In this document: positions 37,203 to 48,520 of the stretch, in pieces
Position numbering within the stretch: position 1 is the first letter of the stretch
Layout of the letters: each line of letters starts with the position of its first letter
From: Clavelina lepadiformis
Taxonomy: Eukaryota; Chordata; Ascidiacea; Aplousobranchia; Clavelinidae
Assembly: GCF_947623445.1 (NCBI RefSeq)
Contig: NC_135240.1
Location: 27,404,001-27,468,000, forward strand
Direction: 5' to 3'
DNA length: 64,000 nucleotides
Made by a program: the position numbers and the translations under genes
Notes under the pieces: model-generated
What the model saw: the letters and a program-made list of their open reading frames with translations, nothing else
What the model was told of the DNA's origin: nothing
Database searches by the model: none

Positions 37203-37809
37203 ACTGCACCTTAAGTAAAGAGAGAAGTTAAACTGGAGTAGTGAGTGACATTGAACAGAAGAAAAAATTGCTGGATCCCAATCGTATTCATTTCGTTTTC
37301 AACTTTGGTTAAATATATTCTGAAATATGAAGACAAACTTAGAAGCTAAACTCAGCTGAAACTATCTATTCATAAAAATGTCACATTCCAATCTTCTTAA
37401 AACTTCTAATGTCTACGTTACAATAAAAGCAGGTAGACTAAATAGCACATGCGCTTGTCAGCTTTAATCAAAAAGTTGCCTCCATCACCGCAGCTATTGT
37501 TGTCGTTACGAGGCACCAATTGTCAGGTGATTGTAATTTTATCCGAGCTGAAACAATTGATACGTAAAGGCTTTGAAAAACGACCGTTTGTTGTTTCAGA
37601 CGCCTTACTAACACTTTCGAGATAAAATGAACGTAACAAAAGATGACGCGCACTCAGTACATCGTGAAAGGTGATTATGTGGTGGAAGGGTCGTTGTAAA
37701 TAGTACAGAAGCAAATATAGATGCTGCTAGACTTCAGCGTTGAAATGGATTGAACATTATTATGGAAGCAAAAAATGAAAAAACAGTGGAATGAAAAAAC
37801 TTAAAGCAT
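37203..37809. other. Spacer between MYCBPAP and PGGHG
   Basis: The likely promoter side of MYCBPAP and 3' UTR of the PGGHG-like gene; both are on the minus strand. A pyrimidine-rich acceptor-like site (AG at 37210-37211 on the minus strand) lies 7 bases before the proposed MYCBPAP start. Nothing else is recognised. Confidence 0.35.
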
Positions 37810-40350
37810 CTAACTCTCCAAAGATAACTCCAGCTTGCCCCGAGCAAAAGTAGCTTCATCACCAGCATTGCAGAGTCTGTGTGAGGCAGAAACAGATCGA
37901 ATTTGAGCACAAGGGTACGTCAAGTATGGTTTGTCAATGCCAACCAATTTGACGTTTATCTCAAGTTCAGTGACTCGGAAGTCAAAGAATAAACCACGAT
38001 AAACTAAACCGTGCAGAGTCATTTCCTCAACGTCAGTTGAATTTGACTCGGGCAGCATCACCGGGTTGACACTGAGGTGATTGTCGTGGACTCGAAGACC
38101 AAAATATCCATACACAATGCTTTGAATGAAGCCGCCCATGCCAGTGAGGAAATTAACGGCACCAGTACCGTCTGGATTTTCGGACCAGATGTTGAAAGGA
38201 GGTTGGATGTTGGCCAACTGCCTCAGGAAATCGGACCTTGCTCTTTCCTGCTCACCAACATCCAGCCAGTTTATGGCAAACATGCCCCAAGTCATCGCCG
38301 GTCCGAATGATGTGGTAGCATTTCTATGGATAAGAAGATCATTCAACCTAACTTGTCGTGGCATGTCCTCCATTAAGGGAAAACCGAGCATTATGGTATC
38401 AGCTTGCTTCACTACGTTCTTACTGGGGTCGAAGCCATCATACTCGGGGTGGTACTGGCGCTCCTCGTCAAATGGGATCACGATGGATGAAGAGATTTCA
38501 TCCCACTGACTGGAGAGCTTGGGGCAAGCGCCTAAGTATCTCGCTAAATCTGCAGCAAACTTTAAACTTCGAGCTGCAATCGCATTGGTATACGCTGAGT
38601 TGTTTACTGGGTGATGCCATTCGTCTGGGCCCATGACCCCATTTATGACGTAGCCACCACGTTTATGGCTCCATTCCATTCTGGATTGCCAGAAAAAGGC
38701 GATTTCTCGTACCATGTCCCATCCGGTGGCATACAGGCACTGGATTTCGTCTGTTATCTCAGTGCACGAATAGATATCTGGAAGAGTCACACATGGCTCT
38801 TGTTGTTGCTGGTTGATTGAAAAAAATCTCCTGCTATTAGCATTTTTCTTCCCCTTCTCACAACTTTCCAACTTGGTTATGGCAACCTCTGTAAGTCCAT
38901 GTCCTCCGTTGAGAAGCATGTACTGCTTAAGAAGATGTACGATGTCGCCAGTGATGTGTATCTCTTCCTTGATGTATGCTGCTCCTTCGCAGACGTCACA
39001 ACCCGTGTAGGCTGATTCCCAAGGATAGGCTGCTCCACTGTAGCCCAAAGACCTTGCTTTGACATAGGCAGGGAGTAATCTTTGCACGCGATAACGTAGA
39101 ACAGCCTGAGCAGTATCTAGATATGGCATAAAGGCTTTAAACACCTTAACAACTGTATAAACCCTTCTAAAATATATATAGAAAAATTACAAAAAATGAT
39201 TCATATTGGACCACTAAAATGAACACAAACCTGGGAAAATTGGAAGAAGAGCTGGTACCATCCAAAAATCTTGATCCCAGAAGACATGACCATAATAATA
39301 TTTCCCTGCTCCGCCATTGGTAAGACCACCTGGGCTTGCTCCGAAAAATTGAAATGGATATTCCTTTGTAAAAATTGGAAATGCACTGATCAGATAATAA
39401 AGACTGGATTTCACCAACAAACCAAGTGAGGAGTTGCTTTTAATGCGAATGTCGCCATGATTCCAAATCGCCGTCCACTTATCTTCGTGGAACTTCTGAA
39501 GAATCCCTCGTTTTGCTGCAATGCAACCTTTCTTGTAGTAGTATTTTGCCTCCCTTCTGTCTGGAGCCACCGACATAATGAAGACCCATCTCTTGGTGAC
39601 AGGCAAAGAGCCCGATGTCACATTCATCTTCAAATTCCGAGGAAAGATTGTCTTTGCGATGTGGATTGGTAGACGAGGTGAGGAATCCTCTTCCGGGATC
39701 AATGTTTTGCCAGAACAATAAGACGCTAAAAGGATGTCATTGCTAATCTGGTGTTGGGCGTCAGACGGAGTTTTGCACTTGAAGAGCTTCGATTTCCTAA
39801 ATTTAATATCTGCGGATAATTTTGCAGTCATATTTTGAACGGCTACGTCATAAAATCCATAAGCACTGACTGTAATGGTGATCTCAGTGACAAGTAGACG
39901 TGTGAAAAGCTTATGAGCATAAAAAACCTGCTCTATTTGGAGGGAGTCACTGTGAGCCTGGGCTGAAAACACACCTCGGTCCAGATCTTGCATATATTTT
40001 GTACTGAATTTTTTGCTGGATGTAGGAGTAATGACATAAGGAAGAAAGTTTGGTATTCTTGCTCTGTGGCTATCCTTTTTTCTGCCATTGTACAAACCGT
40101 TTATGTATATCGTATCGCTGAATATTTGATGTCCGACAAAACTATTCGACACAGTTGGATAAAATCTTGTGTCGTTTGGTAGTTTGTTGGATATCAAAAC
40201 TGACAAACGTTTTGAGCTATCTTCATTTGTGTCGGTTGGAATTCTTCTCTTCAGTAACTTTGGCGAATTGGACTCAGCTTTAAGTGCAGTAATGAGAAAA
40301 TCAATGTTAATTGTTAACACTAGAAAAAACAGGCCCTTCAATTGAAGCAT
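37810..40350 (-). CDS. PGGHG: GH65 glucosidase, PGGHG-like
   Basis: The family member PGGHG (formerly ATHL1) removes glucose from glucosyl-galactosyl-hydroxylysine, the collagen sugar. Two exons, 39231-40350 and 37810-39152, join to give 820 residues. The junction was set by phase: G plus TTGTTAAG gives FPVVKVFKAFMPYLDT. Residues 1-25 look like a signal peptide, unlike the human enzyme as I remember it. Core blocks: INGLYNG, FWDQDFWMVP (D359, D361), YPWESAYTGCDVC, GVMGPDEWHHPVNNSAYTN (E551), FDGFDP and IWSENPDGTGAVNFLTGMGG (E698). These correspond to the Asp/Glu/Glu carboxylates reported for human PGGHG. An extra segment of about 45 residues, Cys-containing and with a QQQQ run (about 460-505), lies between two conserved blocks. 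Substrate specificity is inferred from family only; a trehalase-like role is possible. Confidence 0.9.
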
Positions 40351-40556
40351 TTTTCAACAGGTTTTGTTTAAAAATGCTGGAAAATAATAACAGGATGTTT
40401 TTCAAAAAACCTACAACATAAAACAAAGACATGAATCTTCAAAACTTGCATAAATATCCAAAACCATTTTGAAGTGTTTCAGACACAACCAATGCTTAGA
40501 AATAATACAAAATGTGTAGCAGCTGTAAGTGCACTATTTGATGAGTTTATTTTGAC
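40351..40556. promoter_or_regulatory. Putative shared promoter of PGGHG and esterase
   Basis: The PGGHG start codon (minus) and the first esterase ATG (plus) are 206 bases apart, so initiation signals for at least one, and probably both, fall here or just inside the flanking exons. No TATA box pair or other named motif is convincing. A TTTATTTTGACATGTTACAG stretch ending at 40565 looks like a 3' splice site, so the esterase may instead be initiated from a more distant exon or a spliced leader. Confidence 0.45.
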
Positions 40557-42606
40557 ATGTTACAGGAACACAAGATGAGAGAGTGCCCTGTCCGAGAATT
40601 ATTGTGCAGCATTGGGCCACACAAAAGATTTTACTTCAGTCTAGTGATGGCTTCTATGTTCTGCATCATCTTCTACAACACCTACTTGAGCACAATTAAC
40701 AACCCTGAACTACAGGAGCTTCTTTACTATCAAACACAACAAAGGAATGAATGCCAAGTCAATGGCATTGCCACAGAAAACGAATCAGTAGTTAAAGAAA
40801 AACAAGAAATAGTGGAATGGACTGACCGACTGTTTACAAGGCCAAAGTGTGCAGGTCTCCTTCAAAACATTACAATTGGAAAGTGGAAAATCGATGAACC
40901 TATGAATGAAGATCTTTCAAAAGAACTAAAGAAAATTCATCAAAATTACAGGAAGAAGACAGGGATACCCATCCATCCGTGGCGGACTGATCACAGATGT
41001 GGATACAGGATCTTGGCTGATAGGGTCAGCTTTTCGTGGCCTAGAATAGCTAGTTTTTGTGACCCCCAAAGTTCAAGACCTTGTTGTAGTGATCAACTTA
41101 ATGGTTACTGCGTTCCTGTTACAAAAGAATTAACTTGTGACTGCCCTAACTGTATTGATACAAGAAAATACAAAGATGCATTGCTGGCACATTGGACAAC
41201 GAAAGATAAAAGGTATATTATTGACAATAAAAGCTGTTAAACTTAATAAAACAGGAAATAAAACACCTGCCAGTTAACTATTAATCTGTTTATACTAGAA
41301 ACAACACTCCTGATACAGACACATTCAGCAAAACCTTAACAGCAGCTTAGCATCTTTGTCTACAAAGTCTGCAGTAGGACTTTTTTGTGCAAACCAACCA
41401 TACTTTCAATTGTTAACAGATAATTTCACTATTATGCCTTTTCAGATGCAGCTGGAAAAACTTTACATCACTAGAAGCTTGCGCAGTGTTAAACAGACTT
41501 TCCAGACATGAAAATAAAGCGCATGTTCATTTCATTGGGGATTCCCTGATGAGAAACATGTTTCTGGGCATAACGACGTTACTAACGGCCAATCGAAAAA
41601 ATGGCGCTTGGAGGAAATGCGTCAGTGACAAACTGAAGGTAATTGTGTCAAAGATCACCTCCTGTATTACTGCAATGATTGATACAAGAAATTACAGGCA
41701 ATCCAGTCGTCAGGAAATTATATAATCAATCAATCATATAACAGAGTTTGGTTTTGTCTTTCAGACACAAAAAAACTTTGTTCAATTGGCTACTGTATCC
41801 TAGTTAATGCTAATTGATTACTGTACCTAATGCTAATTAAATATAAAAAACACTGCATTGCAGAAGCTTTGCAAAGGTGAAAACCTTTTCCTGATGAGGC
41901 CATGCCATGACCTGGCAGCAGCCCATAACTTACATGATTTGCAAGAAGTTAACGGCAGCCTATGCAACAATCACAGAAACTTTGAAGCCGAATACAATGA
42001 GTATGGGATGCCTAGTCTGGCAGCAGACTTTGTTAAATTTGCCACAAATGTCAAGGGGAATGAAAATTCATACTTTGTAGTGGGAGTAGGTGAGAAAAAC
42101 TGAAAAATTTAAAATACTTTTAAATTTCTTATTATATTCAAATTTTTGGCAGTACATAAATAGATATGTTTCTTAGATATTTACTTACAGTATGTAATTG
42201 ACAGAGTAACTAACAAAACTCTTAGTTAGTATAAATAGACACAATTGTACAATTCTCTTTTCTAGGTTTACATTTTCAATGCAATGCAGAAAAGGTCATC
42301 AAAATGTTTTTAGAGCCGGCTATAAGAGAGCTTGATTATTCAGACACATCGTGGCCTAGACTAATATGGGTCCACCCACTAAGTATTGGCCTATTGAAAC
42401 CACCTAGATATCTGAATACTCAAGGAGATGTGGCAATCTCTCAATTTGGAGTGAAAATGGAAAAATACTTGAAAGACTATAGGATACCAGCTCTAGATTT
42501 TAAGTATATTACAAAAGGTGTCCACAGCTACGATGGAACCCATTATGGCGCTGGTGTAAATATTATGAAAGCGCAAATTCTATTAAATTACTTGGCAACT
42601 CTATAG
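40557..42606 (+). CDS. Type II membrane SGNH/PC-esterase-like protein
   Basis: Likely a Golgi- or ER-lumen acyl transferase or esterase of the PC-esterase/SGNH fold. Four exons: 40557-41212, 41446-41638, 41864-42089 and 42266-42606 (471 residues from the first ATG). If the AG at 40564-40565 is a splice acceptor, the start is the ATG at 40575 instead. A short cytoplasmic tail is followed by one membrane segment (about 24-45), then a Cys-rich lumenal stem. CSWKNF (220-225) precedes the catalytic FIGDSLMRN, with nucleophile S252. NAxx and Trp motifs follow in exon 4, and the C-terminal YDGTHYG supplies D448 and H451 of the triad. FFLMRPCHD-like LFLMRPCHD sits in exon 3. No specific ortholog is recognised; NXPE, CASD1 and FAM113 families share the fold. 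Poly(A) signal candidate: 43066-43071. Confidence 0.8.
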
Positions 42607-45600
42607 CAATAATATCTCACAAAAAAACACTTGAAACAGATAGTAGGGGTGACAAATATCAAGATTCAAAAGCATGTAGATCAAATTGCAATTTTGTATA
42701 AAATATTTATTGATAGTTGTTATTATTAGTTAGTTGACCTTACTGACCAATTTACTGTAAAAATAACTTTAAAGCCCAGAAAGTTTGGGCTCCTCTTAAA
42801 ATAAGTACAAGTTATAGATGATTAGTATTTTTATTACAAAGTTTCAGATCATACGTAAAATGTCTGCTTGTCTCATTGTGCAATTATTACAAATGTTTAT
42901 ACAAGTACGTACCTCAATGTTTTGAAATTAATTATCTGTAAGTAATTCCAATTTTGGGTAAGGTTTATGCAATATCATTTGCATGCAACTGTTTTTACAC
43001 AAAAGTATGTAAAAATTTAGTAAGAGAAATTATCATAGCCTCTTGTATGTTACCAAATATACAACAATAAACTGAAAAATATTTTTTAAATTGCTACCTT
43101 CAAAAGTTATTACCGTAAACATTTTGCATTTGTTTGAAATAGACTACTTAGCTGAATAAGTAACTTATACCTAATTCATTTAATTCAACAAAAAGCCTAA
43201 TTTATTTTTAACTTTGTTTTGATTTCTTAATTCCAAGCAAACAGTTAAAGTATGATATATAATACAACTCATACATTAAAATGCAATTTAGTATAAAGTC
43301 CAGGTAACAGCATATTTACTTGTCTCAGCAATTCCTGGATGAACTGACGGACTCCGTGGCCTGTTAAAACTTTTGCTCGATGCTTTCACGCTCAGTCTGT
43401 TCATCCCTTCTTTCCCAGAAGTTAAGTTAACCATCTTTATTGTACTAACCAAATGTCTAAAGACACAATAATAGCGGAAAGTAAATTCCAGAAACTTAAG
43501 ACAAAATAATGATAGTGCCGTACCAGGTAGGCCAAATAATAATCACAACTTTGATAAACATTTTTCATGTGAAATATATTAAATATGTTATATTTAATAC
43601 TTCAAGCTTAATTATGTACATATACAGCATATGACACACCAAGTCGAGGTCTCTTGTACTATTCACTCCGATTTGAAGGCCTGAATGGGAAGGAGTTATG
43701 AGGTAATAGAAAACAAATTATGATGTAATAAGTCCTAAATCAATATTCAACCCTGATATGGGCCAAAGTAAAGGAGACCTCCAAGTGGTTAGAATAATTT
43801 CTATGTCTGAAACAACAGTCAACTAAAACATTAACATCTTTTGTGATTACAGCAGGTTGTTAATGTTAAGTGCTCCTGACAAGATTCACATTCATGCACA
43901 GTCAAAAGCTGAGCAGTGCAAATAAGTAAAGAGTTGAACTTTATTTGCAAAAGCTGGTCTGAGTTTGGAAAATGCAAAAATTTCAATGTACTCAATATGG
44001 CCATTTGAAAAGTGCGGCAGTTTTCAATCAAAAATCGTGCTTACAAAGAGGCAAGTCTTGGTATGATAGCGTTCACTGAAGCCTCAGTTCTTTGTTTGTT
44101 TTATATAAAATAGCATCCAAACAACCAGCTTTTCTTTGTTTGTAAACTATGAATTGGAAAGAAAATAAAAAAGTTAGCTCCCAGCGCAAAGTACTGTAAA
44201 ATAAGAATTACGAAGCATATTTTCAAAATTTTTTCTTTATCGCATAAAGGAATTCATATGTAGTTCACCTGAGTGAAATCTCTGAGTACGTTTGTAATTT
44301 ACAAAATGAATCAGTTAAGTACAGGGGATCAAAAATCTTGCCACACCAAATAAATGGCGGCAGTAACTCGGGAAGGGTATATTTAATTTTGTACATAAGC
44401 AATCATAATTTCCACTATGCTATGAAAACAAAAAGCTATCCTAACAGGCAAACCCAAACAATTGATGGCAAATTTTACTTTTAACTTTTACCATTAAAAT
44501 GGTATAATTACACTTTTTACTTTTATTTCAATATAAAATCATCTTATTTCTATTTATTACTTTCAGCATTATTTTGGCGCATTTAGCAGTACCTTTTTGA
44601 GTTTCTGAGTATGTACCTTATTGTATTTAGACCTGGGCTTAAAACAAGAATTAAGCACTTGGCCTCATCAACCCCAAAGAGCATCAAAAACAATAATTTT
44701 AAGAAACAGAAAACCGAGGAAATGTATAGGCCTATAGGAAATTAGGCTAACAGTTAAAGCAGGAAATAAGGAAATCTATAGGGAACCTAATAAATATTCC
44801 TCAATACCGGTATAGGCCTAGTCAATCTGAGGAAAGTGATTAGGTCGTATCATATCGTACCGATAGTACGGTAATCGCCGACCGGTACCAAACCATACCG
44901 AATACAGTATGTCCACGTCTAATTTAAGAAAACATCGGAAATGAAGAAAATCCCATAATGAAGGCCAAACGTGTCACCTGTGATCTTGTAATGCAGGAAA
45001 TCGTTTTGAACTTGCAAGAAAACGTAGGAAATTTGTGAAATGTGTGTTATGTCTCTATGGTGAAATTGACATCTTAAATTTTAGACATTGTTTTCACAAT
45101 GTAACAAGTTTTTAAAATTCTTCTGTAATTGGCTTCCTTTAATTCATAAAAGTTGTTGGATTGAGCAAGAAAACTTAGGTAATTAAAACAGTCATAATCA
45201 CATTGAGGCATATGGTTTTCGTAGCTTGCATTAATGTGAATTTTTGAATAGCAACGAGTGGTACCGCCATGATGAAGGACAGCTTTCCTAGCAACGCACG
45301 GTGAACTTTGGACCGGGCAAGGGTCGCCGCCTGTCATTCTTTTGTGACGTAAAAAAGTATGAAGAATGGCAATTCGACAGTGAAACAAACATTAAATAAA
45401 ATTAAGCGACTTCAGTAACCATATGTTAGTATTAATTGCATGATATAATTTTCCCAGAGCATATTGTAACATCTCGTTGCTCTAAAACAGCCTGCAAAAA
45501 ATTTCCTGTCATACGTTTACATCTGCGTTTCGTATCGTTTATACGTTTATTTCGTTGTGACGTGTTTTCCTTTAGTGGAATTGCAATATATTGCGATGTC

Positions 45601-46513
45601 AATAAAATGAACATTTATATGGACAAACTTGGTCGAATTGAATGTAAGTTCAATAATATCAAAATTCTGGCTGCAGAAGATTTCACGACCGATACATACA
45701 AGACTCATTGAATACAGTCAGAACAACTGAAGATATAACCATGAGATATCAGCGTAACTCAACTCGAACCGAAGCACTTCAAAAGGTTCCAACGCTTGAA
45801 GTTACAACCAACAACAATTGGTTGTACGTGAGATATTATACGTATGTTAGCTTCAAAGGCTATTTCTAGGTAAGCCTCATTGAGAATTTCTATCTGTTCT
45901 AGAGTAATGAATTGTGAATTTGTACTGCGCCACTTGACGTATAACAGTAACATGCGACAATGTTACATGCCGGCTTTGCATCTGTCATTCCTTAGTTGAG
46001 CGAGATGGATGGTAAAGTTGATGCTGTTTCGCGGTTATTCCCCGATGCTGAACGAATCTTATCTCAAGACGTAACTAATTGCTGGTTAGTAGTTGTCCTA
46101 GGAATGACTTGCATACGTCAGAGAAACACATATTAATTTCCAGCTGTTTTATTAGTTCGATCGTCAGAGCTAAAAACCTCAACATATGCATGGTCACTAC
46201 GAATTACTACATTCTTCACTCTTAAAAATTTAGATAAGAGAAAATAAATTATGATATTTCTAACCCATAGTCCTCATAAAAATTAGTTTTAGGCCTGTAA
46301 GTTTTTGTAATTTTGAACTTTCGGAAAAAAACACGTCTAGAATAAACAATAAAAACATAATAAACATTAACATTAAACATAATAAACAGTATCAAGGATA
46401 TTATATCTGTATATTTGTTCATTATAAAGCAAATACAATCACAATGATCTTTGTCGTGATATTGCGAACTATAATTCACAGTTGGACGATCATGGACGAG
46501 TCTTATGAAATCG
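42607..46513. other. 3.9-kb spacer, no gene supported
   Basis: The esterase 3' UTR probably runs to about 43.1 kb. Beyond that the sequence is AT-rich without exon chains. A run of CCGGTA/TACCGG-type and ATACCG words is seen at about 44810-44910. A short ATG frame at 46007 (+) encodes 23 residues and was not accepted. The racemase-like gene is expected to end its transcript in the right part of this stretch. Confidence 0.4.
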
Positions 46514-47605
46514 TCAGACACCTGTTAAAATTTTAGCTACAGTTCCAACATCAGCATTTCCACCACAGAGAACAACCCCAATATTCTTGACGTCATCGTG
46601 CATGCCTTTCGCTTTTGAGAACTTCTCACTGACGATGGCCGCGATGCCCACACCTGATGTTGGTTCAATTACAAGCTTAGCTCTTTCCCAAACCAGCTTT
46701 GTTGCCTCTATGATTTGCTCTTCTGACACAGTGATGACATCATCCACCAGATCTCTTATAATGGGCCAGGCATTTTCACCAATTGTCACTTTAACACCAT
46801 CGGCGATTGTAACAACAGGATGGTCCACTGGTGTGATGTGGCTATTACATTTTGATAAGTAACAATCGTTTGCTTTTTCTGGTTCAGCAGCATAGATCTT
46901 GATTGAAGGTTTGATGTGTTTTGCAGCGATGGTGATGCCACTTATCATTGCTCCCGATCCAACTGGGACTACAATTGCGTCGAGATCAGGATTTTGTTTC
47001 AACATTTCAAACCCGATTGTAGCATGACCACTGATTACTTCAGCTGTCTGACTTGCGTGGATAAAACAACCACCTTTTTCAACCCAAACACTCTTTACTT
47101 TTTGCATTCGAGCTTTCTCAGTTGGTGAGCATTCCACAACGACACCGCCGTAACTCTTCACTGTATTTTTCTTGCACTCGGGGGCATTGCTTGGCATCAC
47201 AATATATGCAGGTATGTTGAAATGTTTAGCAGTTTTGGCCACGGCCAACCCAAAATTTCCACTGCTGTGGGTGACAATGCAGTCGGGTTTTATGTTCTTT
47301 CGCACAAGAGAAGCGATCGCATTCGCTGCTCCTCTGATCTTAAATGATCCGGTTTTCTGCAAGTTTTCTGTTTTCATAAATACATTTCTTCCACATAACT
47401 TATCAATAAACGAACAAGTCATCAATGGTGTCTGATGAACATAAGGTTTTATGACAGAGTGCGCTTTTTCTACATCGTCGAAAGTAATGCAATAATTTCC
47501 TGCTTCTGCGGCAGCGGGTGAAATATTAACAGTGCTCATTTGCAGAGTTCTTGCAGATAGGAATGTTCCTAAGTTCTTCAATAGATTAGCAGAAACAGCA
47601 TTCAT
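46514..47605 (-). CDS. Serine-racemase-like PLP enzyme, intronless
   Basis: A fold-type II PLP enzyme of the serine racemase/threonine dehydratase family, converting L-Ser to D-Ser or eliminating water from it. One uninterrupted frame of 363 residues from the ATG at 47605; the frame stays open upstream to 47752, with a further ATG there, and MSTV at 47539 is another option. PLP lysine is K89 in KTGSFKIRG. S114-S115 in HSSGNFG include the re-face serine, but Phe replaces the usual His of SSGNHG. The phosphate-binding loop is GSGA (216-219) instead of GGGG. E241 and D247 match the divalent-cation site of serine racemase. C347 in VLCGGN replaces the pyridine-contacting Ser. C-terminal LVWERAKLVIEPTSGVG is well conserved. 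No SSS loop typical of aspartate-racemase-like relatives is seen. Racemase activity is therefore open; family membership is secure. Confidence 0.9.
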   Translation of the reverse strand: MNAVSANLLKNLGTFLSARTLQMSTVNISPAAAEAGNYCITFDDVEKAHSVIKPYVHQTPLMTCSFIDKLCGRNVFMKTENLQKTGSFKIRGAANAIASLVRKNIKPDCIVTHSSGNFGLAVAKTAKHFNIPAYIVMPSNAPECKKNTVKSYGGVVVECSPTEKARMQKVKSVWVEKGGCFIHASQTAEVISGHATIGFEMLKQNPDLDAIVVPVGSGAMISGITIAAKHIKPSIKIYAAEPEKANDCYLSKCNSHITPVDHPVVTIADGVKVTIGENAWPIIRDLVDDVITVSEEQIIEATKLVWERAKLVIEPTSGVGIAAIVSEKFSKAKGMHDDVKNIGVVLCGGNADVGTVAKILTGV

Positions 47606-48228
47606 TTTTATATTCTCTTTAATAACATCAATGTGAACGCTGAAAAATTGTGTAAGCGGTAGATTGTAATGGTATCGGCAGAATTTGTTAAGTACAGTTG
47701 CCAAATATCGTGCATACGAATCATTAGCAGTCACCAAAATTTTAAAAATCATTTGGAATTTAACAAAACAATTTGATATCAACGATTAAGATAATTGTTG
47801 CCACATAGTCTTCAGTATGAAATTAGGACCTCGGTATATAATCCAGAGCTCATTAGTGAGGAATTCACACCATGTAACACTACTTAAAAACATACTTCCT
47901 CAAATAAATTTTTATACATCATACCATAATACCAAACCATATCATACCGTGTAATACATTATCATACCGTACCACATGGAAGACCAGTATGCCCCATTTC
48001 ATTATTCCAAAAATTAACTTATCCGGTACAAATGTTTCGACGTTTGATTAAAGAAATCTCACTGTACATTTTACTGTTACTGACTAACCGCGATTTTACG
48101 AGATTACGTTTAAGTTGTCCTCGTATGTATGCGATTTTATGAAGCGAACATTGTTATATCACTGTCCTAGCCTCTGTTTTATCTGCTAATCACTTTTGCT
48201 AACACAAATGATTGTGAACAACTATAGC

Positions 48229-48520
48229 CATGGCTGCCGTCCTTATTTCTAAAATTTGTCCTTATTTTGAAGGTCTGTGTTTTAGAAAATATTTTTGTCT
48301 TTATTTCTAAGAAATGTCCTTACTTTTAGGGCAGAGGCTTTTATTTTGAGCATTTCGACACTTTTTACCATTTTTGTACCAAACGGATACCAAAAATGAG
48401 AACATACAAATATTTTTAGGAACATTGATTGCCTTCTCCTGTTGTGCACTGTTTAAAATAGTATTCTTCTTTCTTGTTCTAGTCGTCCTTATTTTTGAGT
48501 CCAGACCGATGGCAACCCTG
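48229..48520. mobile_element. hAT-type MITE
   Basis: This 292-bp element starts CATGGCTGCCGTC and ends GATGGCAACCCTG, imperfect inverses (10 of 13). An 8-bp duplication actatagc borders it (48221-48228, 48521-48528). GTCCTTATTT words recur inside. No coding capacity. Confidence 0.82.

Noticed and set aside
46007..46080. Short ATG exon-like frame (23 residues) followed by GTTAGT
   Set aside because: No downstream exon in phase on the plus strand and no recognisable similarity.
46249..46521. 90-codon frame overlapping the end of the racemase-like gene
   Set aside because: Starts with GTG in another frame and lies in the probable 3' UTR; its hydrophobic run reflects AT-rich codons.
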